Made by a program: the position numbers and the translations under genes. This document shows, piece after piece, positions 16,697-25,430 of a stretch of 46,596 nt of DNA; position 1 is the first letter of the stretch; each line of letters begins with the position of its first letter. Below the pieces are notes generated by a model that did not search any database, was not told the origin of the DNA, and saw only the letters and a program-made list of their open reading frames with translations. The stretch spans positions 1 to 46,596 of the forward strand of contig QKPP01000147.1 of assembly GCA_006508105.1 (NCBI GenBank). The letters are read 5' to 3'. Origin of the DNA: Myxococcales bacterium FL481 (GTDB taxonomy: Bacteria > Myxococcota_A > Polyangia > Nannocystales > Nannocystaceae).

Positions 16697-17179
16697 ATGG
16701 CGGGCGCTCCGATTTTGTTGGTGGTGCATCAGGGGCCAGATCGCGGACGCGAGTACACCTTGGCGTTCGGCGCGAACGTGGTTGGGCGCGGGGATGCGGC
16801 GGATGTCCCGGTGCGCGGCCGGGCGGTCTCGCGCCGTCATGCCTGCGTGGAAGTCCGCGACGAGGGCGTGTTTGTGGTCGATGTGGGGAGCAAGAACGGC
16901 GTGTTTGTCGACGGGCAACGGGTGGCTCCGGGAAGACGCGGCACGCGGCTCGAAGACGGCGGGCGGATCGAGTTGGGAGATGTCGTGCTCGTGCTCGACG
17001 ACGCTCGAGCCCGCGTCACTCGGGTGCTCGCCGAGGCCGGCGAGATCACCGTCACTCGCCAGCGGCCACCGCTGGCCGTCGGCCCGCGCGCGGAGCCGCG
17101 ACCGAGCCCCGCGCTGCCGCTGCTGGTCGCGTCGATGTTCGCGGTGGTGGTCTACCTGCTGTGGAGGGCGGGCCGCTAG
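16697..17179 (+). CDS. FHA-domain protein with C-terminal membrane anchor
   Basis: The product is 160 residues. An FHA domain fills residues ~5-100, with the phosphothreonine-binding signatures GRGDAADVPV, SRRHACVEV and GSKNGVFVDGQRV. After a Pro-rich linker the protein ends in a single hydrophobic helix (LPLLVASMFAVVVYLLW) and a short basic tail, which makes it a tail-anchored cytoplasmic reader of phosphorylated proteins. No Ser/Thr kinase is in the window. The ATG at 16697 is used; an in-frame GTG at 16688 is an alternative. It sits between comEC and selA with short gaps and may be cotranscribed, without an obvious functional link. Confidence 0.82.
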   Translation: MAGAPILLVVHQGPDRGREYTLAFGANVVGRGDAADVPVRGRAVSRRHACVEVRDEGVFVVDVGSKNGVFVDGQRVAPGRRGTRLEDGGRIELGDVVLVLDDARARVTRVLAEAGEITVTRQRPPLAVGPRAEPRPSPALPLLVASMFAVVVYLLWRAGR

Positions 17180-17224
17180 CGCGGTTGCCGGCGGGCTTCG
17201 GGGTCGCGTGGTAAAACCCTCACC

Positions 17225-18583
17225 GTGTCGTCGTTGTTCGCTCAGCTTCCCAAGGTCGACAACGTGCTGGATCGGACCGCGCTGCAGGACGCGGCTTGGT
17301 CCCGCGACCTGGCGAAGTCCGCGGTTCAAGCCGCGCTGACGCAACTGCGCCTCGAGATCAAGGCGGGCACGCGCGACCAAGTCCCGTCCGCGGAGGCCTT
17401 GGCCGACGGTGTGCGGGCCACGTTGGTGAGGTGGACCACGCCGCATCCTCGCCGGGTCATCAACGCGACGGGGGTCCTCTTGCACACGAACCTCGGCCGC
17501 GCGCCGCTGGCCGTGGCTGCGGTCGAGGCCATGGCCGCCGCGGCCGGGGTCTGCGACTTGGAGATCGACTTGGCGTCGGGCACCCGCGGCAGTCGGTTCG
17601 CGGTCTTGCGGCCGTTTATGTCCGCGCTGCTGGGAGCCCCGGACGTGCACGTGGTGAACAACGGGGCCGCCGCGTTGCTACTGGCCTGCACGGCCTTGGG
17701 GAAGGGGGGCGCGGTTGCGATCTCGCGCGGACAGCTGGTGGAGATTGGCGACGGGTTTCGGATCGCGGAGATGGCGGCGACCGGGGGGGTGCGACTGCTC
17801 GAAGTCGGCAGCACCAATCGCACCCATCTTCGGGACTACGAGCGGGTCCTCGACCCGGCGCAGACTGACACACCGGTGCAGGCGCTGCTGTGGGCCCATC
17901 AGTCGAACTTCGTGCAAAGCGGTTTCGTCGGGCAAGTCGACCTGTCTGAGCTGTCGCAGCTTGCCGAGCGATTTGGCGCGCCGCTCATCGCCGATCTGGG
18001 CAGTGGCTCGTTGGGCGGGGGGTTGCCGGCGCACGAGCCCACCATTCAAGCCTACCTCGCCCAAGGGGCCGATCTGGTGACCTGCAGCGGGGACAAGCTG
18101 CTGTGTGGACCGCAGGCCGGGATCATGGCCGGCGACGCCGAGCTGGTGAACCGTTGTCGTCGCCATCCGATGGCTCGCGCGTTGCGGCCGGACAAGACGA
18201 CGCTTGCCGCACTCCACGCTACGCTGGCGTTGCACGCGGCCGAGGGGGAGGTCCCTGCGTTGCCGCTGCACCGCATGCACGCAGCGAGCGGTGAGCAGCT
18301 GCGTCAACGCGCCGCGGCGCTGTGCGACCAGCTTGGCTGGGAGCACACTCGTATTCTCGACACGAAGGCCACGATCGGGGGCGGTTCGTTGCCCGGTGAC
18401 ACCATGCCCAGCGTCGCCGTTGTCGTGGCGCGCGAGCGACCGAACCAGGTCGCGAAGCGCATGCGGTTGGGAATCCCCCCGGTTGTAGGGCGTGTCGTCG
18501 ACGACGCGTTCGTCGTGGATCTTCGTTCCGTGCTGCCGGAAGAAGACCCGGCCTTGGTCTCGGCCCTGGTTGGATTGCGGTGA
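17225..18583 (+). CDS. selA: L-seryl-tRNA(Sec) selenium transferase SelA
   Basis: SelA is the PLP enzyme that turns Ser-tRNA(Sec) into Sec-tRNA(Sec) using selenophosphate. The product is 452 residues, close to the E. coli protein. Family motifs include INATGVLLHTNLGRAPL, the NNGAAALLL segment, ISRGQLVEIG, GSTNRTHLRDYE, and the cofactor lysine K291 in CSGDKLLCGPQAG. The GTG start at 17225 gives the normal N-terminus. selB is nearby on the opposite strand, so the host probably decodes UGA as selenocysteine. selD and tRNA-Sec are not seen here. Confidence 0.95.
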   Translation: MSSLFAQLPKVDNVLDRTALQDAAWSRDLAKSAVQAALTQLRLEIKAGTRDQVPSAEALADGVRATLVRWTTPHPRRVINATGVLLHTNLGRAPLAVAAVEAMAAAAGVCDLEIDLASGTRGSRFAVLRPFMSALLGAPDVHVVNNGAAALLLACTALGKGGAVAISRGQLVEIGDGFRIAEMAATGGVRLLEVGSTNRTHLRDYERVLDPAQTDTPVQALLWAHQSNFVQSGFVGQVDLSELSQLAERFGAPLIADLGSGSLGGGLPAHEPTIQAYLAQGADLVTCSGDKLLCGPQAGIMAGDAELVNRCRRHPMARALRPDKTTLAALHATLALHAAEGEVPALPLHRMHAASGEQLRQRAAALCDQLGWEHTRILDTKATIGGGSLPGDTMPSVAVVVARERPNQVAKRMRLGIPPVVGRVVDDAFVVDLRSVLPEEDPALVSALVGLR

Positions 18584-18704
18584 TCTGGCTATCCGGCCCG
18601 TTTTGCCCGCCGGCGGAACGGGTCGCGGCGACATCGCGCGATCATCTGCGGCTGAACTTGAATCGGGGCGCGGAATCTCGTGAGGCACGACGGTCTAATC
18701 GAGG

Positions 18705-19103
18705 ATGAACCGAATACACGGTGTGACGTCGTGGCTATTCGTCGCGTGGGCGATGGCGTGTGGAGATCGGGCAATCGTCCATAGTGAGTTCGAATCGCCT
18801 ACCGGGTCCTTCGATTCCGAACCGGTCTATGCCGAATGCGAACACGTCTCGGATTGCACCGGAAGTTTTGACATCTGTGTGTTCTCGCCCGAAGGAGCGG
18901 GGTTTTGCAGTTTCTCTTGCGATGAAGTCGTTGAGTGTGCCCCGGCGCCGGGCGGGTCGGCGCGAGTCGTGTGCGTCAGCGTGGGCCCAGAGCTTCCGCG
19001 CGACGTGTGTGCGCTCGAGTGCAGTGGCGGCCGGGCCTGCCCGGATGCCATGGTCTGCAAGCCCGTCGCGACCAACGATGGCGAGCGAGCGCTGTGCTTT
19101 TGA
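18705..19103 (+). CDS. Small Cys-rich secreted lipoprotein
   Basis: The product is 132 residues. A signal sequence (VTSWLFVAWAMAC) ends in a plausible, imperfect lipobox with C19. The mature part has about ten more Cys in pairs (ECEHVSDC, CSFSC, CKPVATN) and resembles the short disulfide-rich lipoproteins that are frequent in myxobacteria. The function is unknown. It lies between selA and the convergent selB. Reading through its TGA stop gives only antisense-like sequence over selB, so I do not treat the TGA as selenocysteine. Confidence 0.65.
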   Translation: MNRIHGVTSWLFVAWAMACGDRAIVHSEFESPTGSFDSEPVYAECEHVSDCTGSFDICVFSPEGAGFCSFSCDEVVECAPAPGGSARVVCVSVGPELPRDVCALECSGGRACPDAMVCKPVATNDGERALCF

Positions 19104-19162
19104 CGCGGTGCTCGGGCCATGGTCGGTGCGCGTGCCGGGGCCGGTCGGACTCGCCGGTTCGA

Positions 19163-21166
19163 CTACACCCCGCTTTTGGGCCCGGGCACTCGAGTCTCGC
19201 CGGCGCGCCGCGTCATGCCGATCTGGTCGAGGTGCTCGAGCAACGGCATCACGAACTTCCGCGAGAGACCCGTTATGTCTTTCATGGCCTGCACGTCGAG
19301 ATTGCCGGTGTCACGGAGCCGGTCTCTGACGTCGTCGACCAGCTTGGCGTGGGTCGCATCGTGAAACGACAGATCGTCGCTGACCCGCACCAAAATCTTG
19401 GCTCGCTGGAGGGCCCCCACGACCTCGAGAGTCTCCCGCGGATTGAGATGGCACTCGGATTGGACTTCCTTCAGCGTGGGGGGCTGTGAGCCACGAGCGG
19501 CGTAGAGTCGTTCGACGGCCTGCATCTTGGGCGGCAACGCGCTGCGATCGAGGACGCCTTGGCCGGGTCGGGCCAAGTTGCCGCTGGCATCTGCCACCCG
19601 TAGCCCACCGCTTTCGATGGTCATGTTGACGACCGCGTTGGCGACTTGGGGGTCGACTCGCCCGGGGAGCATCCCCTCGACGGCGGCGCGTGACAGCCCC
19701 GGCTGCATGGGGTTTTCGCGGTGAAACTTGTCGACCAGTTGGACCGCGGCCGTCTGGAGCTCGCGCACGATGTCTTGGTGTACATAGCGCTCGCCGACCA
19801 GTGGCAGGATCTGACCGCGATCGGTGAGGCGGGACAAGGCCGCTTCGAGTTCGACCACGCCCAAGCGGCGGCGCAATGCGAGCTTGTCGATGCCCACGGC
19901 CGCGGCGTCGTGTACGAGGGCTAAGATCTGCTCGCCCGGATCGCCTCTACGCAGGGCCTGTCCCAACGCTTGCCAGCGTTTGCGTTGCCCCCGGCCGCCG
20001 CTGGGCTCGGGGTCGATGATGTGCCCTCCGCCGACGGTGAGTCCGTGTTGCTTGACCACGTCTTCGGCTCCGCTGAACGAACGAAACACGATCTTTTGGT
20101 CCCGCCAGATCGGCACCGGGGTCTCGCAGCGGATCCGAATCAGACCGCTATCGCCGGGCGCAATGACCAACTCCTCGTTTGCGCCCGAGCCAGACTCGGA
20201 GGACAGCGGATCAAGCCGCGCCACGACATTGGCCGTACCAGCGCACAGTTGCACCGTGGTGCCCGCCTTCCAGCTACTTTGCGTGTGCGCAAGGGCGTGC
20301 GCCCAAATGTGGAACGTGTCGGTGCGCACCACTTCGGGTCCGTTCGTGATGACATCACCGCGGGAGACCTCGGAGACTTGAACGCCACCGAGGTTGAGCG
20401 CGATGCGACTGCCCGCGTAGATTCGATCGGTGGTTTCCCCGCGGACTTGGGCCGCACGGGCTCGAATCTCTCGTGCTTCGCGATTGTGGCCAGTCGGTAC
20501 GATCGAGAGGCCAACGGTCTTTTCTACGGCGACTGAGCCGCTCATCAGGGTACCGGTGATCACGGTGCCGTGGCCCTTGATGGTAAACGCACGGTCGATC
20601 GGCAAAATGACGGTACCTTTGTGGTCGCGTCGCGGGACCTCGCGGATCAGCCGGGCGACCGCGCGTCGCAGGTCCTCGAGCCCAGCCCCGGTGGTCGAAC
20701 TGGTGGGGATGATCTCCGCTTGTGCGAATGGGGTGTCGGCGAGTGCTTCGCGGACGTCGTCGACGGCAAGTTCGATGGCATCGGGGTCATCTTCGAGCAA
20801 GTCGACTTTGGTCAGCGTGACGACCCCGCGCGAGATCCCGAGCAAACGACAGATGTTGAGATGCTCGCGGGTCTGCGGCATCACGCCATCTTCGGCGGAG
20901 ATGACGAACACGACGACGTCGATCCCGATGGCGCCCGAAACCATCGTTCGCACGAAGCTCTCGTGCCCCGGCATGTCGACGATGCTTGCTTGCAGGTCCT
21001 TCGCAACTTTCCATGGCGCAAAACCGAGTGCAATCGTGATCCCTCGCTTCTTCTCTTCGGGAAGGCGATCGGTCTCTTGCCCCGTTAGCGCGCGGACGAG
21101 GCTGGTCTTGCCGTGGTCGATATGACCGGCAGTGCCGACGACGAAAGAGCGGGCTTTGGCGGACAC
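19163..21166 (-). CDS. selB: Selenocysteine-specific elongation factor SelB
   Basis: SelB is the GTPase that brings Sec-tRNA(Sec) to UGA codons marked by a SECIS element. The product is 667 residues, slightly longer than in E. coli. The GTPase domain shows GTAGHIDHGKTS (G1), GITIALGFA (G2), DMPGHESF (G3) and TKVD (G4). Domains 2 and 3 follow (FTIKGHGTVITGTLMSG). The C-terminal ~280 residues are the winged-helix repeats that bind SECIS RNA, ending with LDVQAMKDITGLSRKFVMPLLEHLD. The ATG at 21166 directly precedes the usual N-terminus. The gene converges on the small lipoprotein gene and selA. Confidence 0.95.
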   Translation of the reverse strand: MSAKARSFVVGTAGHIDHGKTSLVRALTGQETDRLPEEKKRGITIALGFAPWKVAKDLQASIVDMPGHESFVRTMVSGAIGIDVVVFVISAEDGVMPQTREHLNICRLLGISRGVVTLTKVDLLEDDPDAIELAVDDVREALADTPFAQAEIIPTSSTTGAGLEDLRRAVARLIREVPRRDHKGTVILPIDRAFTIKGHGTVITGTLMSGSVAVEKTVGLSIVPTGHNREAREIRARAAQVRGETTDRIYAGSRIALNLGGVQVSEVSRGDVITNGPEVVRTDTFHIWAHALAHTQSSWKAGTTVQLCAGTANVVARLDPLSSESGSGANEELVIAPGDSGLIRIRCETPVPIWRDQKIVFRSFSGAEDVVKQHGLTVGGGHIIDPEPSGGRGQRKRWQALGQALRRGDPGEQILALVHDAAAVGIDKLALRRRLGVVELEAALSRLTDRGQILPLVGERYVHQDIVRELQTAAVQLVDKFHRENPMQPGLSRAAVEGMLPGRVDPQVANAVVNMTIESGGLRVADASGNLARPGQGVLDRSALPPKMQAVERLYAARGSQPPTLKEVQSECHLNPRETLEVVGALQRAKILVRVSDDLSFHDATHAKLVDDVRDRLRDTGNLDVQAMKDITGLSRKFVMPLLEHLDQIGMTRRAGETRVPGPKSGV

Positions 21167-21294
21167 CGGCCGAGCTTATCAGCGTTGCGCGAAGGGGCCT
21201 AGAGTCACGCTGGCTCCCGGTCTGCGGTGCGACCGACCGGAGGCGAGGAGAGCCGCTCGGACCCAAGCGAAGGTCGGGCCGCGGCAGCGAACGA

Positions 21295-23595
21295 TCATCG
21301 GGCCCGATAGATCACGTTGGCCGCGACCAGCCAGCAGCCCGATACCGGGTCGCAGGCGAGTTCGGCGTTCTCGCGGACCGGGGTTTCGATCAGCAACCAA
21401 TGCTCCGGCGCGTCGCCGACGATGTACAGTCGATCTTGGGTGGCGCGTCCCGAGACCCGGGCGAGCCGCAAGCCCGGCGCGTGGGGGAGGGCGACGGCGC
21501 CTGGCCAATAGCTTCGAGGGGCCGGGAACCACGAGGCCCCTTGGTCGTAAGACCAGCGATCGCGGTAACGCAGCCGGCCGTCGCGCAGTTCGAGGTTGTC
21601 GACTTCCCCGCGGTGGCTCAGCTCACGCACGAAGTAGAAATGCTGGCCGCCGTCGTCGGAGCGCATCATCGCGTTGCCCCCGTCGGCGTGACCGCTCGTG
21701 ACCGCGAGCACGGTGTCCGCCTCGCCGGTCATCGCCTGAACCGGCCGTCCCGCGCCGAGGCTAACCGGGTGGAACGACTCGCCAGCGTCGTCCGATCGCC
21801 ACAGCCCACCTTTGGCTCCAGCTAGGTACAAATGCTCGCCGACTTCGAACATCGCGGTGTATCGGGTCGATCGTTTGGCCGGCGTGTCGATCCGATCCCA
21901 GCTTGCGCGATCTGGCGAGCGCAGCAGCGTCGCGGACGCGCCTGCGGCGAAAGCGGTGTTGTCTCGGGCGAGAAACAAGGTGTGAAGCCGGCCCCGGCCC
22001 GGTCGGTTGGCCCGGGTGTACGAGGCTCCCGCGTCGTTGGAATAGACGATGGCGCGCCCATCGGTGACCAGCACGTGCGGACCTCGGGTGGCGAAGTCTC
22101 GAATCTTGGTCAGGCCAAAACTGCGGCGAATCGTCCATGTCGACCCGCCGTCGGCCGTCAGGGCCAGCAAGCTGTGGTCACCGACGGCCAAGCCGCGGTC
22201 TCCGTCGAAAAAGAGCCCGCGGATCGCCGGGAGATCGCGGGGCGTCGTGGTGGATCGCGAGTACCAACACGACTCGCCGTCCGCCGGCAGGTTCGAGCAA
22301 CGGGCGAGCCGCGACGGCGCGCGTCGCCGAGACCGGGATTGTGGCCGGCGTCGCCAATGCAGGCCGTCGCGGCTAGACCAGCTGCGACGGCGGCTGTGCA
22401 CGAGGTAGCGCTTGTCGACCTTCTCGATGGCGTGGAGGCTGTCGCGTGTCGGTAGCTCGGAACGGGTCCAGGTCTGTCCGCGATCGGGTGATCGGAGCAC
22501 CAATCCCCGTTCGCCGACCGCAATCACGGTCTCGCCATCGATCAGCGCGTCGAACAAGTCCGCTGTGCCGGCGGCAGGGCGCTCGACGAAGTGCCGACCG
22601 CCGTCGGAGGAGGTGGCGAGCAAACCGTGGGGGCCGATGGCGACAACCCGGTCGCCGCCAGCCCCCACGATCCGCCGCGGGCGGACCGTGGGTCGGGACA
22701 ACGGGGTGACCTGCCAGGTCCGGCCACCGTCTTGGGTGGAGGAGATCGAGCCGTGGCCCGCGATCGCGACGCGGCCGTCGGGAAGGCCGTGGGCCACGCC
22801 GGCTACCGAGCAGACGACCCCGGTTCGTTTCCCCAGCTTGTCGATTCGGCACGAGCCCGCGCGCGTACTCGCTGTGTTGGGTTCTGGGAGCCGCACGCGA
22901 CTCTCCAGTGCGGTCCAGGTCATGCCATCGCCGGAGGCGTAGGCACCGCGACGTCCGGCCGCGACGAGTACGCCGTTGAACCGGCGCAGCAACCCGGAGG
23001 GACGGAACTTGTGGGGCAGCCGTCCCGCTCGGCCCTCGGTGCCCTGTCGGGTGTAGCGCACGAAAGTGCCGGTTTTGCTGATCGCCACGATGCCCGCCGC
23101 CGATGTCACGACACTGGTGAGTGCATCTGTGGTGTAGCGCGGTAGCTCGCCCCAGTTTGCACCGTCGCGAGAAAACGCGACGTAGCCCGCGCTGCCGACG
23201 GCGACGTAGGGGCCATCAGGGTAGCCCGCCACGTCGTGCACGCGAGCGTGCGGGTGCGGGGCGAAGTGCCAGGTGTCGCCGCCGTCCCGCGTCACGCCGA
23301 CGTGCCCATCGGCCGTGAGCGCGATGGCCTCGTTGTCGGCGATCGGGGCCCCGCGAACGGCAGCGGCGCCGATAAAGGCCCGTTCGGGGATCCAGCGCTT
23401 GTAGCGTTCCCCCGCGGCCGCGAGCTGTTGTGACACGGATCGCGGCGGTTTATCGGCCTCGATCGGCGCGACGGGCTCGACGTGCGGGTCGAGCCCGGTC
23501 TCGCTGCGAGTGGGCTCGGGCGGGGGGTGCTGACACGTGGCCGCGAGGAGCCACATGAGGCGCGAAGTGACCACCCATCGCCGCGCGGAGCCCAT
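21295..23595 (-). CDS. BNR/Asp-box repeat lipoprotein (beta-propeller)
   Basis: The product is 766 residues. The N-terminus (RLMWLLAATC) looks like a lipoprotein signal with C21, followed by a Pro-rich spacer. At least ten Asp-box or BNR-like repeats are visible, for example TRDGGDTWHF, STQDGGRTWQV, RSPDRGQTWTR, TADGGSTWTI, SNDAGASYTR and RSDDAGESFHP, which is the pattern of sialidase/Ycf48/VPS10-like propellers. No sialidase catalytic residues are evident, so it is more likely a surface binding or scaffold protein than an enzyme. Reading is intact throughout. It starts 167 bases from the divergent oxidoreductase gene. Confidence 0.8.
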   Translation of the reverse strand: MGSARRWVVTSRLMWLLAATCQHPPPEPTRSETGLDPHVEPVAPIEADKPPRSVSQQLAAAGERYKRWIPERAFIGAAAVRGAPIADNEAIALTADGHVGVTRDGGDTWHFAPHPHARVHDVAGYPDGPYVAVGSAGYVAFSRDGANWGELPRYTTDALTSVVTSAAGIVAISKTGTFVRYTRQGTEGRAGRLPHKFRPSGLLRRFNGVLVAAGRRGAYASGDGMTWTALESRVRLPEPNTASTRAGSCRIDKLGKRTGVVCSVAGVAHGLPDGRVAIAGHGSISSTQDGGRTWQVTPLSRPTVRPRRIVGAGGDRVVAIGPHGLLATSSDGGRHFVERPAAGTADLFDALIDGETVIAVGERGLVLRSPDRGQTWTRSELPTRDSLHAIEKVDKRYLVHSRRRSWSSRDGLHWRRRPQSRSRRRAPSRLARCSNLPADGESCWYSRSTTTPRDLPAIRGLFFDGDRGLAVGDHSLLALTADGGSTWTIRRSFGLTKIRDFATRGPHVLVTDGRAIVYSNDAGASYTRANRPGRGRLHTLFLARDNTAFAAGASATLLRSPDRASWDRIDTPAKRSTRYTAMFEVGEHLYLAGAKGGLWRSDDAGESFHPVSLGAGRPVQAMTGEADTVLAVTSGHADGGNAMMRSDDGGQHFYFVRELSHRGEVDNLELRDGRLRYRDRWSYDQGASWFPAPRSYWPGAVALPHAPGLRLARVSGRATQDRLYIVGDAPEHWLLIETPVRENAELACDPVSGCWLVAANVIYRAR

Positions 23596-23762
23596 GCGGC
23601 GCTGAGCGTACCAGCCGCAGTCGAGTCGTGGAGGATGAGGGGGATCGAGCCGCGGGGCGTGATCACCGGAGACCGCGTGGCACCTTCGGCGTCGCCCGTC
23701 GTTCGGTGTGCCGACGGCGAGGATCGATCGAGGAAACGAAGACCCCGCGCGCGGCGGCGTCT

Positions 23763-25406
23763 ATGATGCCGCGCATGTCGGACCTGATGACGGGCGCGCA
23801 AGCGATGGCCATGGCCTTTGTCGACACTCAGGTGCGGTGCGCGGCCGCGTACCCCGGATCGCCGGCCACCGCATTGGCGCAGGCGTTGGAGGGTCGGACC
23901 GACTGTCGGTTTCGCTGGTCGACCAACGAAAACACCGCGATTAGCCACGCCTTTGGGCAGGCCATGGCTGGCCGCGGGGCCGTGGCGGTCATGAAGCACG
24001 TGGGTATCAACGTGGCGCGGGACGCCATCGAGGTGATGGGCGTCGTGCACACGTTGCCCGCTCCGTTTGTCGTGGTCGAGGGCGCCGACGCGAAGCCGGG
24101 CTCCTCCCAGTCGGCTCAGGACAATCGGCCGGTGTGGGCGGGTAGTCCCAACGCCTTCGTCCTCGCCCCGTCGACCGTTGACGAGTGCTACGCGCTGACG
24201 CGGGCGGCCTGCATCATCTCGCAGCACTTCGGCATGATGACGGTGCTTCGCGGTGAAGCGCGGATGTTCGAATCGTCTGGGGAGGCACCCCAGGCGGTCC
24301 CGCTGACCTTCGATCCTCGCTACTCGACGTGGCCCGGTCGGGGCTACGCGCTCGCGACGAGTCCACGGACCTACGCTCACCATCTAGAGACCCGACGTCG
24401 CGTGTTGGCGGAGCTCTCTCCCTACGTCGAAGGCCTGGTCGAGGCGTTCAGCGGGGAGCGAGAAGACGTCGCGGTGATCGTGGCGGGTCATCTCGGCGCG
24501 CAGTCGGCCGAGATTGTGCGCAAGGCCGGGCTCGCGGGGATCCGCCTGTTGACCGAGCATCCGCTCCCCGAACAGGCGATCACGTCGTTGTGCGCTCGGT
24601 TCCCACGCGTGGCCGTGCTCGAGGAGTGCTTGCCGTTTCTCGAGGATCGGGTCCGGGCGCTGGTCCAACGGGCGGGCGTCACCTGCGAGGTCGTCGGCCG
24701 TGCGGCATTGGGAGATGTGCGAGCGATTGGGCGCATCGACGCGGAGGCGGTCGCGGTGATGCTGCGCGAGCTGGGTGGCGGCAAGGATCGTCCTCAAGCG
24801 CCCGTGGAGGGCCCGCGGTTGGCCCCCAACCCCAACGACTGGTCGTCCGCTCAACGCTACGCGGACGACATGGCCGAGTTCGAGGCGTCGACGCCATTGA
24901 GCTCGTTCCCGGCAAGTGATCCCCGACGGGCGATGTTTGAGTGCTTGCGAAATCTCGGCGGCGAGCGAGCAACCTATGTGGTGACCGATCCCGGCATCAC
25001 CGGGTTGCTCGCCTTGGGCGGGGCTCAAAGCGACGGGAAGATGCACATGGGGGGGGCCGTGCCGATGGCGGCGGGCTGGAGCCGAGCCCGATGGGCCGAC
25101 AACGGGCTCGGGATCGCGGTGGTGGGCGACACCAACTTGCCGCACAGCGAGTGGCTGGGGATCCTCGAAAGCGCCGCGGCTGGTGACGATCTGATGATTG
25201 TGGTGGCCGACAACGGCCACAGTCAGGCGACCCAAAACATCGTCACGCTGCGACCCTCGCCCGAGCAGGCCCAGGAGAGCTTGGCCGCGTTGGGGGTGCA
25301 TGTGCAGGCGGTCCGGGCCACCGGTCAGCGCGGCGACGCCTGGGAGGACGCGCTTGTGGCGGCGGCCGGACGTCGGGGCGTGCGCCTGGTGTGGGTTCGG
25401 CTGTAG
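23763..25406 (+). CDS. Indolepyruvate:ferredoxin oxidoreductase alpha-like protein
   Basis: The product is 547 residues. It has the N-terminal pyrimidine-binding domain of 2-oxoacid:ferredoxin oxidoreductases (YPGSPATALAQAL, STNENTAISHAFGQA, MKHVGINVARDAIE), a central domain (FSGEREDVAVIVAGHLGAQ, EECLPFLEDRVR) and a C-terminal ThDP-binding domain with GDTNLPHSEWLGI and ADNGHSQATQN in place of the classical GDG...N motif. Indolepyruvate oxidoreductases decarboxylate arylpyruvates to acyl-CoA and reduce ferredoxin. The 8-Fe ferredoxin tail of normal IorA is absent, since no CxxCxxC clusters follow the ThDP domain. No IorB/gamma subunit gene is adjacent. Its partner and electron acceptor must therefore be elsewhere or differ. 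Start choice among ATGs at 23763, 23766 and 23775 is not settled by a ribosome binding site. Confidence 0.8.
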   Translation: MMPRMSDLMTGAQAMAMAFVDTQVRCAAAYPGSPATALAQALEGRTDCRFRWSTNENTAISHAFGQAMAGRGAVAVMKHVGINVARDAIEVMGVVHTLPAPFVVVEGADAKPGSSQSAQDNRPVWAGSPNAFVLAPSTVDECYALTRAACIISQHFGMMTVLRGEARMFESSGEAPQAVPLTFDPRYSTWPGRGYALATSPRTYAHHLETRRRVLAELSPYVEGLVEAFSGEREDVAVIVAGHLGAQSAEIVRKAGLAGIRLLTEHPLPEQAITSLCARFPRVAVLEECLPFLEDRVRALVQRAGVTCEVVGRAALGDVRAIGRIDAEAVAVMLRELGGGKDRPQAPVEGPRLAPNPNDWSSAQRYADDMAEFEASTPLSSFPASDPRRAMFECLRNLGGERATYVVTDPGITGLLALGGAQSDGKMHMGGAVPMAAGWSRARWADNGLGIAVVGDTNLPHSEWLGILESAAAGDDLMIVVADNGHSQATQNIVTLRPSPEQAQESLAALGVHVQAVRATGQRGDAWEDALVAAAGRRGVRLVWVRL

Positions 25407-25430
25407 GTTTGATGATCGGGGTTCGCAGTC

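Noticed and set aside
16205..17650. 481-residue minus-strand frame across comEC, FHA and selA
   Set aside because: It overlaps three recognised genes in antisense and is Arg/Pro/His rich without any family motif.
17678..18688. 336-residue minus-strand frame opposite selA
   Set aside because: It lies antisense to a complete selA and shows no recognisable domain or ribosome binding site.
18705..19103. TGA end of the small lipoprotein as a selenocysteine codon next to selA/selB
   Set aside because: Translation past the TGA gives sequence antisense to selB with no protein-like character, and I see no SECIS-like hairpin after it.
21167..21294. tRNA-Sec gene in the gap upstream of selB
   Set aside because: I could not find the expected acceptor stem, UCA anticodon arm and TTC loop in the gap.
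24384..25301. 305-residue minus-strand frame opposite the oxidoreductase gene
   Set aside because: It is antisense to a gene with strong ThDP motifs and has no family signature.
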